A DNA stretch of 64,000 bases from Brasenia schreberi (lineage: Eukaryota; Streptophyta; Magnoliopsida; Nymphaeales; Cabombaceae): positions 2,678,501 through 2,742,500 of the forward strand of contig JAYKKT010000046.1 in the NCBI GenBank assembly GCA_036023115.1, given 5' to 3'. A program made the translations under genes and the position numbers. Below the pieces are notes generated by a model. That model saw only the letters and a list, made by a program, of their open reading frames with translations, was not told where the DNA came from and searched no databases. Within the stretch, counting starts at the first letter, position 1, and every line of letters begins with the position of its first letter. This document shows, one piece after another, positions 1-11,420 of the stretch.

Positions 1-1934
1 TTGCTAAACTTTCTTGTATATTGTCCTAAAGGACTCATGTTTTTGAGATCTCTAGATATGTCAGAGGAGAGGCACACTGCAGAGATCCTACGAGAGGAAT
101 TTGATAAGGTTATACAAGAGGTTGGGCTAGAAAATGTAGTTCAATTGATTACAGATAATGCAGCTAACTACAAAGCAGCCGGAAAGGAGTTAGCTGATAT
201 TTATGGGACTTTCTACTGGACACCATGTGCAGCCCATTGTTTAGATCTCATCCTCGAGGACATCGGTGAGATGGATGAAATAAAGGCAGCAACTGAGTGT
301 TGTCAAGATATTACAAAATTTATTTACAACCATGCATTTGTTTTATGTATGATGAGGAGATACACAGAAGGTGCAGAGCTTCTTCGCACAGCTGCAACTC
401 GGTTTGCAACAAACTTCTTATCTGTACAGAGTATTGTGAGACAGAAGCAAGCTTTAAAGAGAATGTTCTCCTCAGATGAGTGGCAACAATTTGCAGAGTT
501 GCCACAAAACAGAAGGAACAGAAAGTTAAATGAGATTGCAGAAACGGTTTTTAGAAGTTCATTTTTGAATGCATGTATCAGATTATTGAAAATTACTTGT
601 CCTTTAGTGAAAGTTTTGAGATTGGCTGACAGCGAGGAGAAACCATCTATGGGCTACCTTTATGAATCCATGGACAGGGCAAAAGAAGCAATCAGAAATA
701 ACTTTAATGGAAAAAAAAGAGATTATGTGCCCGTGTGGAAAATAATTGATAGTAGATGGAATAAACAATTGCATCAGCCTATTCATGCAGCAGCCTACTA
801 TCTAAACCCATCATTGAGGTACTCAGCAACCTTCAAAAGGGACGGTGAGGTTAATCGAGGAATCATTGAATGCATCGACAGATTAGTCCCTGATGAGAGC
901 ATAGTAGATGCGATACATCGAGAGATGGAGATATATGATAATGCTCTTCACTTGATGGGTTTGCCTGTCGGCCAATGTTTTTCTTTTCAGGACATTTTTG
1001 GAGTTTGATTTGATCCATTTGTTCCCATTTTTGGCTCATTTTTGATGAGGTCGATCTCAGATTTTTCCACGGACTCTGTTCTTTATTTTAACAAGTCGGA
1101 TCCTTGATTTTTGTCGGCTTCATCAGGGTCTTGGCTTCTTTTTGTATTTTGGGGCTGAACTTGATTTTGACACGGATATTAGTTTCAATTTTTTGCCTGG
1201 CTTTCCTTCGAATGGGCTTGGGCCTTCCATCTTTCTTTGATTTGCCGCTTTACGATGCGTCCAGGTACATTGTTTATTTTCATATTTAAGTTGCATCTTA
1301 CATTACTGTGGATTATTATGTCTCTAATGTTTATATTTTTTTTACAGATGTTTGGTGGAATAGGTTTGGAAGTGATTGTCCAAACCTTAGAGATTTTGCA
1401 GTTAGAGTCTTAAGCCAAACCTGTAGTGCAACAGGTTGTGAAAGAAATTGGAGTGTTTTTGAACACATCCATACAAAAAAGCGCAACAGGTTGGAACACA
1501 AAAGGCTTAATGATTTGGTTTATATTCGTTGTAACATGCGCCTTCGTGAAAGGTAATGTTGTATTACTTTCAAATTTTCAATTCGATATTATTTAACTTC
1601 AGTTTTCAATTGTTAATATTACTTACTAATTGTTTATTTTTGTTTGTGTCGTAGGCAATTAAAAAAAGTAAATAGAGAAGAAAGTCAGTTCGATCCAATA
1701 AGTTTGGATAATTTTGATATATTAGAAGATTGGGTTATGGAAGACACTGAAGAAAATGCCCTCCTAACAGAAGAAGACGTTGCCTGGATTAATTTGGAAG
1801 GAGCGCAACAACATTATGGAGATGAAGAATTTGATTTTGAAGAAGAAGGTGTGGGCGTGGCTGATGATGATGAGGATCTGCAACAAGGAGAAGATGAAGA
1901 TTATTTAGTTGATGATCCTGATTACAATTTGTAA
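1..1934 (+). pseudogene. hAT transposase, C-terminal two-thirds (copy A)
   Basis: An open frame runs from base 1 to about 970 and encodes the DUF659/RNase H-like core, with the LITDNA motif and a CAAHCLDLILEDIGEM segment characteristic of plant hAT transposases. The frame resumes after an acceptor at 1347 with the hAT C-terminal dimerisation domain (CERNWSVFEHIHTKKRNRL) at 1348-1552. After a GT-AG intron (1553-1654) comes an acidic tail ending at 1934. Relative to copy B, about 280 bases are inserted at 971-1248, ending the first frame with a stop at 1006-1008. The N-terminal BED zinc finger is outside the window. The insertion makes a working enzyme doubtful unless it is spliced out. Confidence 0.85.
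971..1248. other. Insertion specific to hAT copy A
   Basis: The paralogous copy B at 19436-19470 reads directly from the LMGLPV codons into the following intron. Copy A has about 280 extra T-rich bases here with no long frame and no recognised termini. Boundaries are estimated by eye from the alignment with copy B. Confidence 0.5.
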
Positions 1935-2363
1935 AATGTAACATTATATGTAACTGTAGTGTACTGTAAAGTGTAAACTATGTCTGTATTTTATTTTTTG
2001 GATTCAAAATATATAAATTTGGATGCAATTGTTCAATGTTGAATGCTCAATCTGTACTAAACTTACATTATATGAATTTAAAGCAATTATCAGATTTTTC
2101 CTGATTTTTTCTTGATTTTTTTCGATTTTTTTCGATTTTTTATTAATTTTTAATTATTTTTACATTATTTTAATATTAAAGTACGATACGATACGATACG
2201 ATACGATACGCCCGTATCGTGGAGCCCAGCGATACACGATACGATACGCGTCAGACAACACTGGAACTACTGATATTTCTTCTTCTTTTTGCAAGAGGAG
2301 CAAAAAGAGAAACTTTTAAGTTTGATATCTACACAAGAACAAACAAGAGAGAGAGAGAGCATA

Positions 2364-4160
2364 CATTAGGATCATCTCCAAAGCCGTACATCATGTGCTG
2401 CACTGCCACATCAACAGATAAAATTCCAGTCACAGTAGACATAATATAAATGGAAGCACCTAATCAAACAAATGAACAACTAGATGGAAGTTTGCATTAG
2501 ACTTGTTCAAATTAAATGAAGGATTCTTCTCAAGGACGGAGAGAATTTATTAGCATGAATTCCAACATATCGGGCTCTGCATCCAGGTCAGGTAAAGATT
2601 CACGAACAATGAAGCGCCTAAAAAAAGGAAACGAACTTTGAAAGAAGAAAACGAGTACCGACCAAATATCCTAAGTGAATTTGATCAAAGGCCTAGCAAG
2701 AGGAAACTGGAAAGCTGAATAAGATAACCACTAAATTGTGGATTGTGGTCAGTAACTGGTGTTCATCAAATATATGATATCATAAAGCCATTAGTTGGTG
2801 TTAGTCCTTGTGAACTTAGACACATGGCAACAATTAACAACTGACGACCTTTACCTTCCAAGTGTCTATCAACAGATATTAGAAATGTGCACTCACTTAA
2901 CTACGTTTCTTTGACTATCGCATTTTAGTGGAAGCTATTACACACGTGTGTGTGTGCACATGCATATACGTGTGTTTGTGCATGTATCTGTTTGTATGTA
3001 CATACATATATATACACACATACTAAAGGAATAGACAACAACAACAACAACAACAACTAAGCCTTTTCCCATACTAGACGGGGTCGGCTACATGGATTCT
3101 TTGTTTCCACATATCTCTATCTTGTGCCATGTTAGCAGTTAACTCCCAATAAGCTAGATCATTCTTTATTGTTTCTTTCCAACACTTTTGTGGTCGTCCT
3201 CTACCTCTTTTAATACTTTCCAAATTTAGTTTTTCTAACCTTCTTACAGGTTCTTCTTTTGATCTTCTTTCTATATGTCCAAACCATCTTAAACGATGTT
3301 CTCTCATTTTATCCTCTATTGGTGCCACTCCTAATTTGTTTCTAATAACCTCATTATGTATACGGTCTTTTCTTGTATGACCACTCATCCATCTCAACAT
3401 CTTCATTTCTGTCACAGACATCTTTTGTACATATTGATGATTAACTGCCCAACACTCAGAACCATAAAACATGGCAGGCCTAACTGCTGCTCTATAATAT
3501 TTACCTTTTAATTTTAATGGTATCTTCTTATCACAAAGAATACCTGATGCTCCTCTCCATTTTAACCAACCAGCATTAATTCTATGTGTAACATCTCCAT
3601 CAATTCTTCCATCACTTTGAAAAATTGACCCTAGGTATTTAAAACTTTCCTTTTGGGGAATGCAATATGTGCCAATTTTAATTTCTATGTCCTCTGAAGT
3701 AGCCAAATGATCAAACTTACATTCCATATATTCTGTCTTTGTTCTACTAAGTCGGAGGCCTTTGTTTTCTAATGTTTCTCTCCATAGTTCCAATTTTCTA
3801 TTAACTTTTTCCTTAGACTCCTCCCATAGTCACAAATAGGTTTCGAGTTTCAACTTTACTTGCAGGGAGAACAGAAAAATTCAATACTGGTTTATGCATT
3901 TTACTTTACTTTGTGAACTACCGTACTATCAGTCAAGCGCATAGGAATGAAATTATTGCCCATCTAATTGCTTTAACATCGTTAGCATGTTTCCTCCTTA
4001 ATCTTCATTCAAACAGGCAGGTTAAGTTGCGTCAAGGCAGAAAGTAGGACTCACGGTCTTTCTGAAACATTCCACGTTTGCGCTTGAAAGAAACATCAGA
4101 TTGCTGCGATGCCCCAGCCGCCCTGGGCTTTGAGGGAGCTCCACTCGATGAAGCGTGCAT
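2364..4160 (-). CDS. TAF13: TAF13, TFIID subunit 13 (first two coding exons)
   Basis: TAF13 is a small histone-fold subunit of the general transcription factor TFIID and pairs with TAF11 in the nucleus. Exon 1 (4160-4055) starts at ATG, encodes a Ser/Ala-rich leader and ends in KRKRGMFQKD plus one base before a GTGAGT donor. Exon 2 (2401-2364) follows an AG acceptor, completes the Leu codon and encodes LQHMMYGFGDDPN, the conserved start of the TAF13 histone fold, then a GTATGC donor. The phase across the junction is correct. The rest (the PLPE... helices and C-terminus) should lie left of the window, beyond hAT copy A. Intron 1 holds a LINE fragment. The leader and the LQHMMYGFGDD block together make the assignment strong. 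Confidence 0.88.
3034..3815 (-). mobile_element. RTE-like LINE, 5'-truncated, in TAF13 intron 1
   Basis: On the minus strand this has a LINE 3' end: an open frame of 239 codons (3793-3074) covering the C-terminal part of the reverse transcriptase protein, then a short 3' UTR and a (GTT)n tail, seen as (caa)n at about 3037-3056 on the plus strand. The protein carries FKYLGSIF, the YGSECWAVN block and [18 protein letters not shown], as in the longer copy at 59906-63149. The catalytic FADD region is missing through 5' truncation, so it is immobile. The frame is uninterrupted, which suggests a fairly recent insertion. Confidence 0.88.
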
Positions 4161-5310
4161 CCTCAGTACCTCTACGCACTCAGTAGCAAAAGCATGAGTA
4201 AATAGGTCATTGATGAATAGATACCAAAGTCAAATAGCCATACTAAAAGATGAATAAATTACAATCGCGCTAAATTAACTTCTGAAGTTCTTATTTTTCA
4301 TTCCAACCAACAATTTATGTACAAGAACCACTGTAAGTATTCAGAACTACCTATTCTAATTATTGCTTCTATATAAGTTGCTTGTTCGAATCAGCTGAGC
4401 ACATTGAGAGATGAACTTATTTAGCTCAAAAATGTAAATTGTTAATAGGAAAGGAAAAGAAGCTCTTCATAAAAAATAGCGTCACCAACAATGAGGATAG
4501 TTCGTAAAATCGAAGACCTAGGTCATGGAATAGAATTCATCTCCCATTTTTATTACCCACGCCCTTATCAGCATTTCAGTTAAAAATAAAAGCAAAATAA
4601 GAAAATCCTCTAAACGGTGAAAAGAAAAACGGACTGCGGGGAGAGGATATTACACCCTGACGATGATAAAAATATGATATATGTTTGAGGAACTCCCAAG
4701 TTCGAGCAGTACAAAAGGGAAGCATGCGATGTGAATTCTCAGCTCTAAAACAGTTAGGATGGAGAACCAGAAAACCAACACGAAATCACTCAACAAGCAC
4801 CACCAATCGACCAAAAAGGAATCGCCTCAAATCAAACAAATCCTATGTTGGAAACACCCACTTGCCCAACAATATTCAAGTAAATCCACATACCATGATA
4901 TCCAGGATTTTAAGGACAAAAGGTTACAAACGAACTAACCCAACAAGAACCCCAAAACGACTAAGCTATTCTCAGATATACCCCGAAACGCACATGAGAG
5001 GGTAGAAAGGAAGGAAAGGTAAAGAGAGACAGAGAGAGAACCAGCCAACGGGGTGGCGCGAGTTCTACCGGGAAAGCGACCTCGCGCGCGTGCGTGTGCG
5101 TATGTGAGAGAGAGGGGGCGGGGGTTGTCAAGGTTTAGAAAACCAGAAAAGGGAGCCTTCGATCGTTTTCAGGTGGCGAACAAGTCGATCTGTCGAAGTC
5201 CAATTCTTTTAAAAAAAAATTCAAATACAAAGCAAAGTAACACGGCCCACAAATATTACCCGAAACCACCATACTAATGCCAACAATGAGCTTACGTAAA
5301 GCAAATATGG
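4161..5310. promoter_or_regulatory. TAF13 upstream region and probable 5' UTR
   Basis: Immediately upstream of the TAF13 ATG the minus strand reads an acceptor-like ...gcgtag before AGGTACTGAGG-ATG, suggesting a 5' UTR intron. The CT-rich, locally GC-rich stretch around 4990-5120 would suit a leader or promoter. No coding sequence is recognised here. The assignment is positional only. Confidence 0.35.
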
Positions 5311-5690
5311 GCAGTTCCTGTTTCCTGGAACCAAAAACCGGAATTAGGGTGGTTTCCATCCCAGTTCGAGTCCTAAACCATTTGAAAGCATAAAAAAATT
5401 GAAAAATTTACAAAAAATCTACAACAACCGGTTCCGTTTGAGCTCTGTTTTGATCCCATAAAAGGTGGAACTGAAAGAGTATCGGGTGGTCCCTGATTAA
5501 CGGGTTCTAGTTTTAGCCAGTTCTTAACCCAGTTCAGTTCTAGTTGAAACCGCCTGACAGTTCCTCATTGGCAATGTCCATGAACAATAGGCGGTCAAGA
5601 AAAGGAGCCAATCCATTCACATTGTCCCTTTCTCGTTGGCACAAACGTTCTGGTCCCCAAGGGACATAGCTCACTGGCTATGTAGTCTTC
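5311..5690. other. Unassigned repeat-like DNA rich in GGTTCC/AACCGG motifs
   Basis: Multiple ggttcc, aaccggt and gttcagttc motifs occur in both orientations, resembling the interior of the small hAT-like element at 49054-49503. Convincing terminal repeats or target duplications could not be located. No coding potential was recognised. Confidence 0.3.
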
Positions 5691-5691
5691 C

Positions 5692-5728
5692 CTATAAGCC
5701 GAGTACTCTACCGTTGAGTTCGCAACCC
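5692..5728 (-). tRNA. tRNA-Lys(UUU)-like 5' half, probable plastid fragment
   Basis: The minus strand reads gggttgcgaactcaacggta followed by gagtactcggctt, very close to the 5' exon of plastid trnK-UUU (acceptor, D-arm and start of the anticodon stem). The match breaks in the anticodon loop and no 3' half follows, so it is a non-functional fragment. Plastid clpP sequence 600 bp away supports a plastid origin. A tRNA-derived repeat is the alternative. Confidence 0.4.
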
Positions 5729-5884
5729 AGATAAGGATAAATAAAAATTAAGAGATTTGATTACTGGAACCAGTCAAGTCAAAACATTGAACTAACATAA
5801 GAATAACAGCAAAGCAAGTTTAGAAGAAAAAGGACTTCCTCTATCACAGACGACACATCAAACCAATCAATCCTTTGAATGAAG

Positions 5885-6471
5885 TAAAAGAACAAACCTA
5901 TGAGACCACAAGAATAGATCTATTTATCTATGATCGAATTCTATTGTATTCTATTCGTTCGAGACACCATTGTCAATACAAACGAAATATTCGGAAAACA
6001 AAAAAAATGAAACGAAATACAACAAAACAAATAAAATAAACTAATAAGGCCTTGTGTTAGATTGGCACTAGAAGAAATTAAAATTAAGTAAAGAAGAAGT
6101 AGGAAAGTAGGAAAAAAATCCCGTGTTTATTCACTAGAGGTCCAATGATCTGGATATGATAGATCTACTTGTCTCTTTCTTTGATCTAAGAGAAGTGTAG
6201 ATCCCATTGCATAGCGGTATGCAATGCAAAAAAAAAAACTGCTTGTACGGTTTTTTAAAATTGTTATTTATGCCTTTCCTTCTATTTTGCGAGATAGAGG
6301 AACCGATCATTATGACATATTATAATCAGGGTTATGATCCACCAACCTGCTAGTTCTTTTTATGAGGCACAAGCAGGAGAATTTATCCTGGAAGCAGAAG
6401 AACTGTTGAAACTTCGCGAAATACTCACAAGAGTTTATGTACAAAGAACGGGCAAACCTTTATGGGTTGTA
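5885..6471 (+). other. Nuclear insertion of plastid DNA (clpP intron 2 and exon 3 region)
   Basis: An AT-rich non-coding stretch with a tgtacggtt-type group II intron 3' end leads into the recognisable clpP exon 3 at 6331. The right limit is sharp: similarity ends at the WVV codons and unrelated sequence follows. The left limit is uncertain because it rests on the character of the sequence, not on alignment. Confidence 0.6.
6331..6471 (+). pseudogene. clpP: Plastid clpP exon 3 fragment (ClpP1 protease)
   Basis: ClpP1 is the plastid-encoded serine peptidase subunit of the Clp protease. This fragment encodes [18 protein letters not shown], then the [11 protein letters not shown] and [15 protein letters not shown] segments. 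These include the His-Gln-Pro motif with the active-site histidine of the Clp triad. After WVV the sequence switches to unrelated codons, so the downstream SEDMERD-type segment is missing. It lacks exons 1 and 2 and is a non-functional nuclear copy. Confidence 0.88.
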
Positions 6472-7277
6472 TTGGCAAAAGCTAAAGAAAGGGAACCCAA
6501 TAAGTATGCGTTCAAACAGTCACCCTTCATTTCTTTCCTTCTCCTTCGGACTATGGCATGATAAGAGCCGGGATACACAGATAAAAGGTCAGACCTTTTA
6601 TAACTGGTTGCGTGTTCGACACTCTCGGGGATATCAGTAAATGGTTATTGGTATGGTTCATTGCAGCTGAGGATCCATATTGAAATTTTCAAAAAATTTG
6701 AAAAATTTTAAAGCCCCAAAAATTTAGCAATGAACCAGAGTCTATCCAAAAATTGAAAAATATTGATTACAGGTCAGACCTTTTATACACAGCTATTGAA
6801 ATTTTTGGATCGACTCTGGTTCATTGCTAAATTAAGGCCAGACTAATTGCTTCATGAGTTTGGAAGATGGATGGCTGTCATGTGTCGGAGCTGTGTAGTG
6901 AGTATTCTCTTTTCTAGTTAGGTGACCAACTTTGCTCACCAACCTTTCCTTTATTTGATATTATAGTTCACCAATCTTCCAAAGAAACGAATGCAATAAG
7001 CAAAAAGGATGAATGTTTTTCCTTGCACCCAAAGAAAACAACCCCAAGCACACACACAGAGCTGGGGTGTCAATTTGAATCAGGTTGCAGTTTGTCTCGC
7101 AACATGACATTTTGTTTTTATTTTCGTGTGGAAAACAAGTCGATTCGAACACAACCATTTCTTGATGTCACCTTGGAGGGGACATGCAGAAAGACTCACG
7201 TTTGTGTTGGGCCTCCTCAATATGTGTGAAACCACTAGCAGTTATTTCATTTCAAACTATATCTGAGCCATCATTCT
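6472..7277. other. Intergenic, with a duplicated 16-mer and a hairpin
   Basis: No gene recognised. The sequence aggtcagaccttttata occurs at about 6588 and again at about 6771. An inverted repeat occupies 6721-6833. The remainder (6840-7277) has only short frames without recognisable motifs. Confidence 0.4.
6721..6833. repeat. Imperfect inverted repeat (hairpin)
   Basis: The left arm 6721-6757 (aatttagcaatgaaccagag...) is the reverse complement, with a few mismatches, of the right arm 6797-6833. The loop is about 40 bases. It could be a MITE relic or a foldback. No flanking target duplication was identified. Confidence 0.7.
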
Positions 7278-7762
7278 CTTTCATAAGAAAAGTTTTAAAT
7301 ATTTAGGACCAATTTTTAAGAGCAATGGAAAATTTGTTAGAGATGTTATGCGTATAATAGGCTAGCTATGTTTTATGGTTATGAGTATTGAGAAGTTAAT
7401 TATGAACATGTACGAAAGATATTCGTGGCATAAATGAAGATATTGAGGTAGATGAATGGTAACATAAGAAAAGACCATATATATATAATGTGGTTACTAG
7501 AAACAATAAATGAAGAAATGAGGAAAAATCATTTAAGATGGTTGAACAAGTAGAAAGATGACCAAATGAAAGAAGGTATTAGAAACTATATCGTGAAAAT
7601 ATTAAAAAAGGAAGAAGAAGACCATAAAGTGTTGGAAAAAAACAATAAAAAATCATTTGGGTTATGTTAAATTAGACACGTGATCGGGCTCTATGAAAAC
7701 GAAGAAACTATGTAGCCGACCTTATCTAGTATGGGAAAAGGCTTAGTTTATTGTTGTTGATG
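7278..7762 (+). mobile_element. Degenerate RTE-like LINE 3' fragment
   Basis: This is a decayed copy of the same LINE family. It starts with the aaaagttttaaatatttagg block, passes through relics of the YG(S/Y)ECW and GH(T)RKD regions with many stops, and ends with ctagtatgggaaaaggctta and a (ttg)n tail. It is flanked by the target duplication gagccatcattct (7265-7277 and 7763-7775), which fixes both ends. Confidence 0.85.
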
Positions 7763-8079
7763 GAGCCATCATTCTTAATAGTTGTTTAGTAGAGGTCATC
7801 CTAAGTGCAACACGATTTTCTTTGTGTGGCATTGGGTTGCATGAGGATAGACTTTTATGATCATATTCGTGTCCTGTGTGTCTGAGATGGACACCCATAA
7901 TGAAATCAAACATAATGTGTAAATCAATGATTAGTTTGATTCATGGTGCTATTTACATGGCTCTAATTTTCATTGCTATAAATTTGAATTCCAAAGGAGT
8001 ATACTACAGTACTGAAGAAGTAGACACGGATCACGCCTCTATCAATGTACCCAGATCCAAAACTGGACCCTCTCCCTTA

Positions 8080-9383
8080 TCAATAACTTAGCAGTAATGC
8101 CGTTAAAGAGAGCACCAACAAAGTCAGCACAAAACTCCTTGGATGGAAAACCCTGATTGCTTTGTCTGCCTCTGCTTGCATATGCTCAGCCACACTGAAA
8201 TGGCCTGCACCACAACAACGAAAAAGAAAAAACCATATTATCATGCACTTAACTGGATCTGGATCTGGATCTGATTCACTGAAAACCTCACTTAGTATAT
8301 GATAAGGCTTGGTTTTGATTTCGATAATTTGTTTACCTCGCCGAGGTGTTTGGCTGCACCCATCACGAATGGTATCCCTTATGTCTCGAATAGTTGCCCT
8401 GTTGTAGAACTCAAAGTTGTCCATTATCCGATCAATGCAGGAGAGCACTAGGTCCGTTTCTTCCATGCAAGCTCCACTGCAGTATGCATCTGTTGCAGCT
8501 TCTGGGATGTTAAGATCGCCGCTTGCCGTTAACCGGTACTCGTAATTGCATCGCACATAAACCTTATCATATTTTTGTCAAAATGAATTAATGAGAACAC
8601 ACTCAAGCATTGCATATTACATTTACTCGGTTCATATATTATTTTACTTCTGCAATTGAGGAACTTTGGTCAGAGCCTAATATCGCCTCACCAATGCTTT
8701 ACCTGAATCTTGAGCAGACAAAATTCCTCTGTATGCATGTGTGTGTATGCATGAGTGCATGTGTGGTAAGAAATTTGGCAAGCATAAGCAACTGAACTAT
8801 TTCAAGAAGAATATGCATGTTCGGTTCTTCAAGCTAGCTATGTAAATAAAATATATGTGTAGGCCTAATGTCTTTAGTAATGTAGACATCGCGCTATAGA
8901 GCAGTAAAATAATGTTGTATAAATGCATAACTTGTATCATTTTCATGGACCTGCAGGGCCACGGTTTGCTTTGCAAGGACGAGGGCCTGCATGGCCCGCT
9001 TTTTGTGGTCCCGGCCCACATGGGCCAGCAACGCAAACAGGCGCCTAAGTGCTTGAATTATGGTTAAATTGGTGCGCCTATTTTTGTCACTTATCTCACT
9101 TAAAAAACCACATAGAGATCGCATACCACATGATCATTGAAACAAGACAACGCGTTGGCAACTATTTGCACTGGATCATTTGCTACACCATCACATTCTG
9201 CAAGGAGGCCAAAGAAAGAGAAAGGAAACGGATTAATCACACCCTTACAACTAGATGTTTGATTTAAACAGAAAAATTGATATACTTCACATTTTCTAAT
9301 ATACCTGCATAGAAACATAAGGTATTTATCAGAACAAAAGCAAGTTCAAGCCATAGACGTCTGCTATTGGGAGAGTAAGCCAT
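8080..9383 (-). CDS. Small secreted, probably GPI-anchored cysteine-rich protein (DUF7731-like)
   Basis: Four exons, 9383-9305, 9197-9127, 8562-8337 and 8204-8080, have consensus GT/AG borders and sum to 501 nt (166 aa plus stop). The ATG at 9383 begins a hydrophobic signal peptide (MAYSPNSRRLWLELAFVL...). The mature part has the CFND motif, a YRL-(T)ASG-LNIP block, YCSGAC, a CID..DNF(E)FYN segment and GHFSVAEHMQAE. It ends in a hydrophobic tail (LTLLVLSLTALLLSY) typical of GPI-anchor signals. These motifs match a plant family annotated only as a domain of unknown function (DUF7731). An extracellular or membrane-surface location is inferred from the two hydrophobic ends; no molecular function is known. 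The gene appears intact. Confidence 0.85.
8563..9126 (-). other. Intron 2 of the small secreted protein gene
   Basis: A 564-bp intron between the GTATGC donor at 9126 and the AG acceptor at 8563. It contains a short GC-rich stretch (about 8946-9035) with several ggccc/gggcc blocks but no recognised element. Confidence 0.6.
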
Positions 9384-9403
9384 CACACACACACAAAACG
9401 CAC

Positions 9404-9405
<2 letters not shown>

Positions 9406-9438
<33 letters not shown>
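9406..9438. repeat. (GA)n microsatellite upstream of the small secreted protein gene
   Basis: An uninterrupted GA dinucleotide run (CT on the coding strand) begins about 22 bases upstream of the ATG at 9383, preceded by a short CA run. It would lie in the 5' UTR or core promoter of that gene. Confidence 0.85.
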
Positions 9439-9441
<3 letters not shown>

Positions 9442-11420
9442 GATATTGATGTGGAAGAGGGGATGATGGACGTGAAAGAGGCCTTCTTATATACTTCCAT
9501 ATTGGAAAAAGTGAGCATGGCTACTTATAGACGAAACTGCCAAGAATAATAATCTATGGTGAGCCAACCATTATTTGGTGAACGTATCAATACTAGAAAA
9601 CCGGGATATGTCAATGATGATGATTAGTGACAGTAGGGCGCTTAGAAAAAAACGTTCAATGACACAAAAACCAGGTACTGGAAATGGATTTCTGGTTCAG
9701 AGTGTCAAAAGAATTACTGACGCAATTGGAAGGAAGATGATCGGTTGGTGAAGAAGTGACCAACTTCAACTTTCTCAATACTTTTTGTTTGATTGAGAGC
9801 ACCTTACGTAACATCATGAAAATTTCTACGAGGGATGATCTCGTGATATTTTCGGAGTTTTCAACGAGATAAATTGGACAAAGCATTAGCATATGCAAAT
9901 ACTAACACTCTCTCGACGTTCACCCGAATCGAGACGCACAGACTTTCACAGAGAGAGATGAGATGACCGGAGCCGAGCCACGAACTGCTTAGTTTGTCTA
10001 CCAGCCACACCAACCACCAAGTTCATATTCTAGTCACACCAGCGTTAACATGTTTGCAGATGCATGGTCTAAAAGCAATTTCCCCAAATGGATATTCATA
10101 TGTTTGGTGCTAGCAGACGCACCCAAGTTCATATTCTAGTCATACCAGCGTTATATATAAGATGTTAGTCATAACAACTGATGAATTTCTTCTTTTGTTG
10201 CCAACGCCTTGACCCTAACGGATGGCTTGTGCACCAACTTCCCCAAAAAAACAAACCACGGGACGTGATCTATATTATTCTTAGTCAAGAAAACGCTTTG
10301 AATCAGACAGGGACTTGACTGCATAAAAATTAGATTATTGATAAAACTATTATGCATGTGCTTCTTCATAAACTGACAATACTGATGCGGCTTAGGGTCA
10401 GAATAAAAAAATACATGCACTGTGTGTGTGTGTGTGAAAGTGAGAGAGAGGGAGTGAACAAAATTCACTGCTTCCCACAAAAATATGCCTCTACATTGGA
10501 GGATCCAGTGGAACAACAAAAAAAGACCTGTATATATTACACATTCTGTCTATCGTCAACTAAAATGATGCTTTGCAATTTGCATGGTTCTTCCCGGACT
10601 TATATATACAATCAATGTCCTTGACAAAATATGCCGCTTTTGTTGTAAAAGCACCAGCTCTTAACCGATGCACGAAAATTGCCTGCTGAAATAGGAAGGG
10701 CTGGCCATGCCTCCAGGAGACTTCTCTCCTACCCTTCCATTTTTCTTCTGCTTTCCTCAGAGCTAACCCAACTGTTGCCCGAGGTCAAGAGACCAAGTGT
10801 CGTCTTCGCACAAAGAAGAGAGCACTTCCCTACGTGAGAACCAAGCTCGCATTCCGAGCATTACTAGGAGGCTGTATGTCCAAAACCAAATACGTCAGCT
10901 ATATTTGATAACATAGAAACTCAAAGTATCAATATATCGTAATTTAGTGAATTGACAAGCACATCAAAGCAAATTGTTAAAGAGCAGAATCTCTCTCTCT
11001 TTCACACACACACATACAGATTGCAAGTATCACTTATTTTCACATGCCACAACTATCGACCACAGCATCTTTGACATATGAAAGCTCAATGCCTTATTGG
11101 CTGGTCACAGATAGCCCGATGGTTATGGAACAAAGGATTATCCCAGATCTAGGCTGCGGTTTTGAATACTTATTCTGTAAGAATCTTTATTGTTCTAAAA
11201 ACTGCAAGACCACAACAGGTTCTCATAAAAAAAAACCTCATTTACAAGTTTCCCCAGATATTCCCTTACCATACGCTACTCTTATATACAACACCCTCAA
11301 ACGATGCCTAAGGTCAGTTGGATAACTTATCCAGATGCATGTTGGTCGAAAGCCCTCAGTAAACGCTAAAAGCATAGCACCATTTATGTTCCTTATTATG
11401 CATGTATTTCTAACCAATTC
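9439..11420. other. Intergenic region between the small secreted protein gene and hAT copy B
   Basis: No gene or RNA recognised. A diverged short duplication occurs at about 10018-10050 and 10122-10155 (ttcatattctagtca...ccagcgtt). Short TG/GA runs lie near 10425-10450 and a CT/CA run near 10990-11020. The missing last exon of FTSHI5 could be in this stretch, but I could not find it. Confidence 0.4.

Larger units (their letters stand above)
1..2263 (+). mobile_element. hAT transposon copy A (3' part; left end outside window)
   Basis: The right-hand portion of a hAT-superfamily DNA transposon. It carries transposase sequence followed by an array of cgatacg/cgtatcg motifs (about 2180-2250) and ends in ...acaacactg at 2263, the same terminus as two other copies in this window (ending 20419 and 53349). 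The next eight bases (gaactact, 2264-2271) are the expected target duplication, but the left partner is outside the window. It sits between TAF13 exon 2 and the unseen rest of TAF13, so it most likely lies in TAF13 intron 2. Confidence 0.88.

Noticed and set aside
2530..2617. Exon-like minus-strand stretch (RFIVRESLPDLDAEPDMLEF) after an AG in TAF13 intron 1
   Set aside because: It has a good acceptor but no recognised homology, does not fit the TAF13 protein, and is not needed for the correctly phased exon 1 to exon 2 junction. An alternative exon cannot be excluded.
10169..10519. 116-codon minus-strand frame
   Set aside because: Low-complexity and Ser/His/Phe-rich without motifs; overlaps TG/GA repeats.
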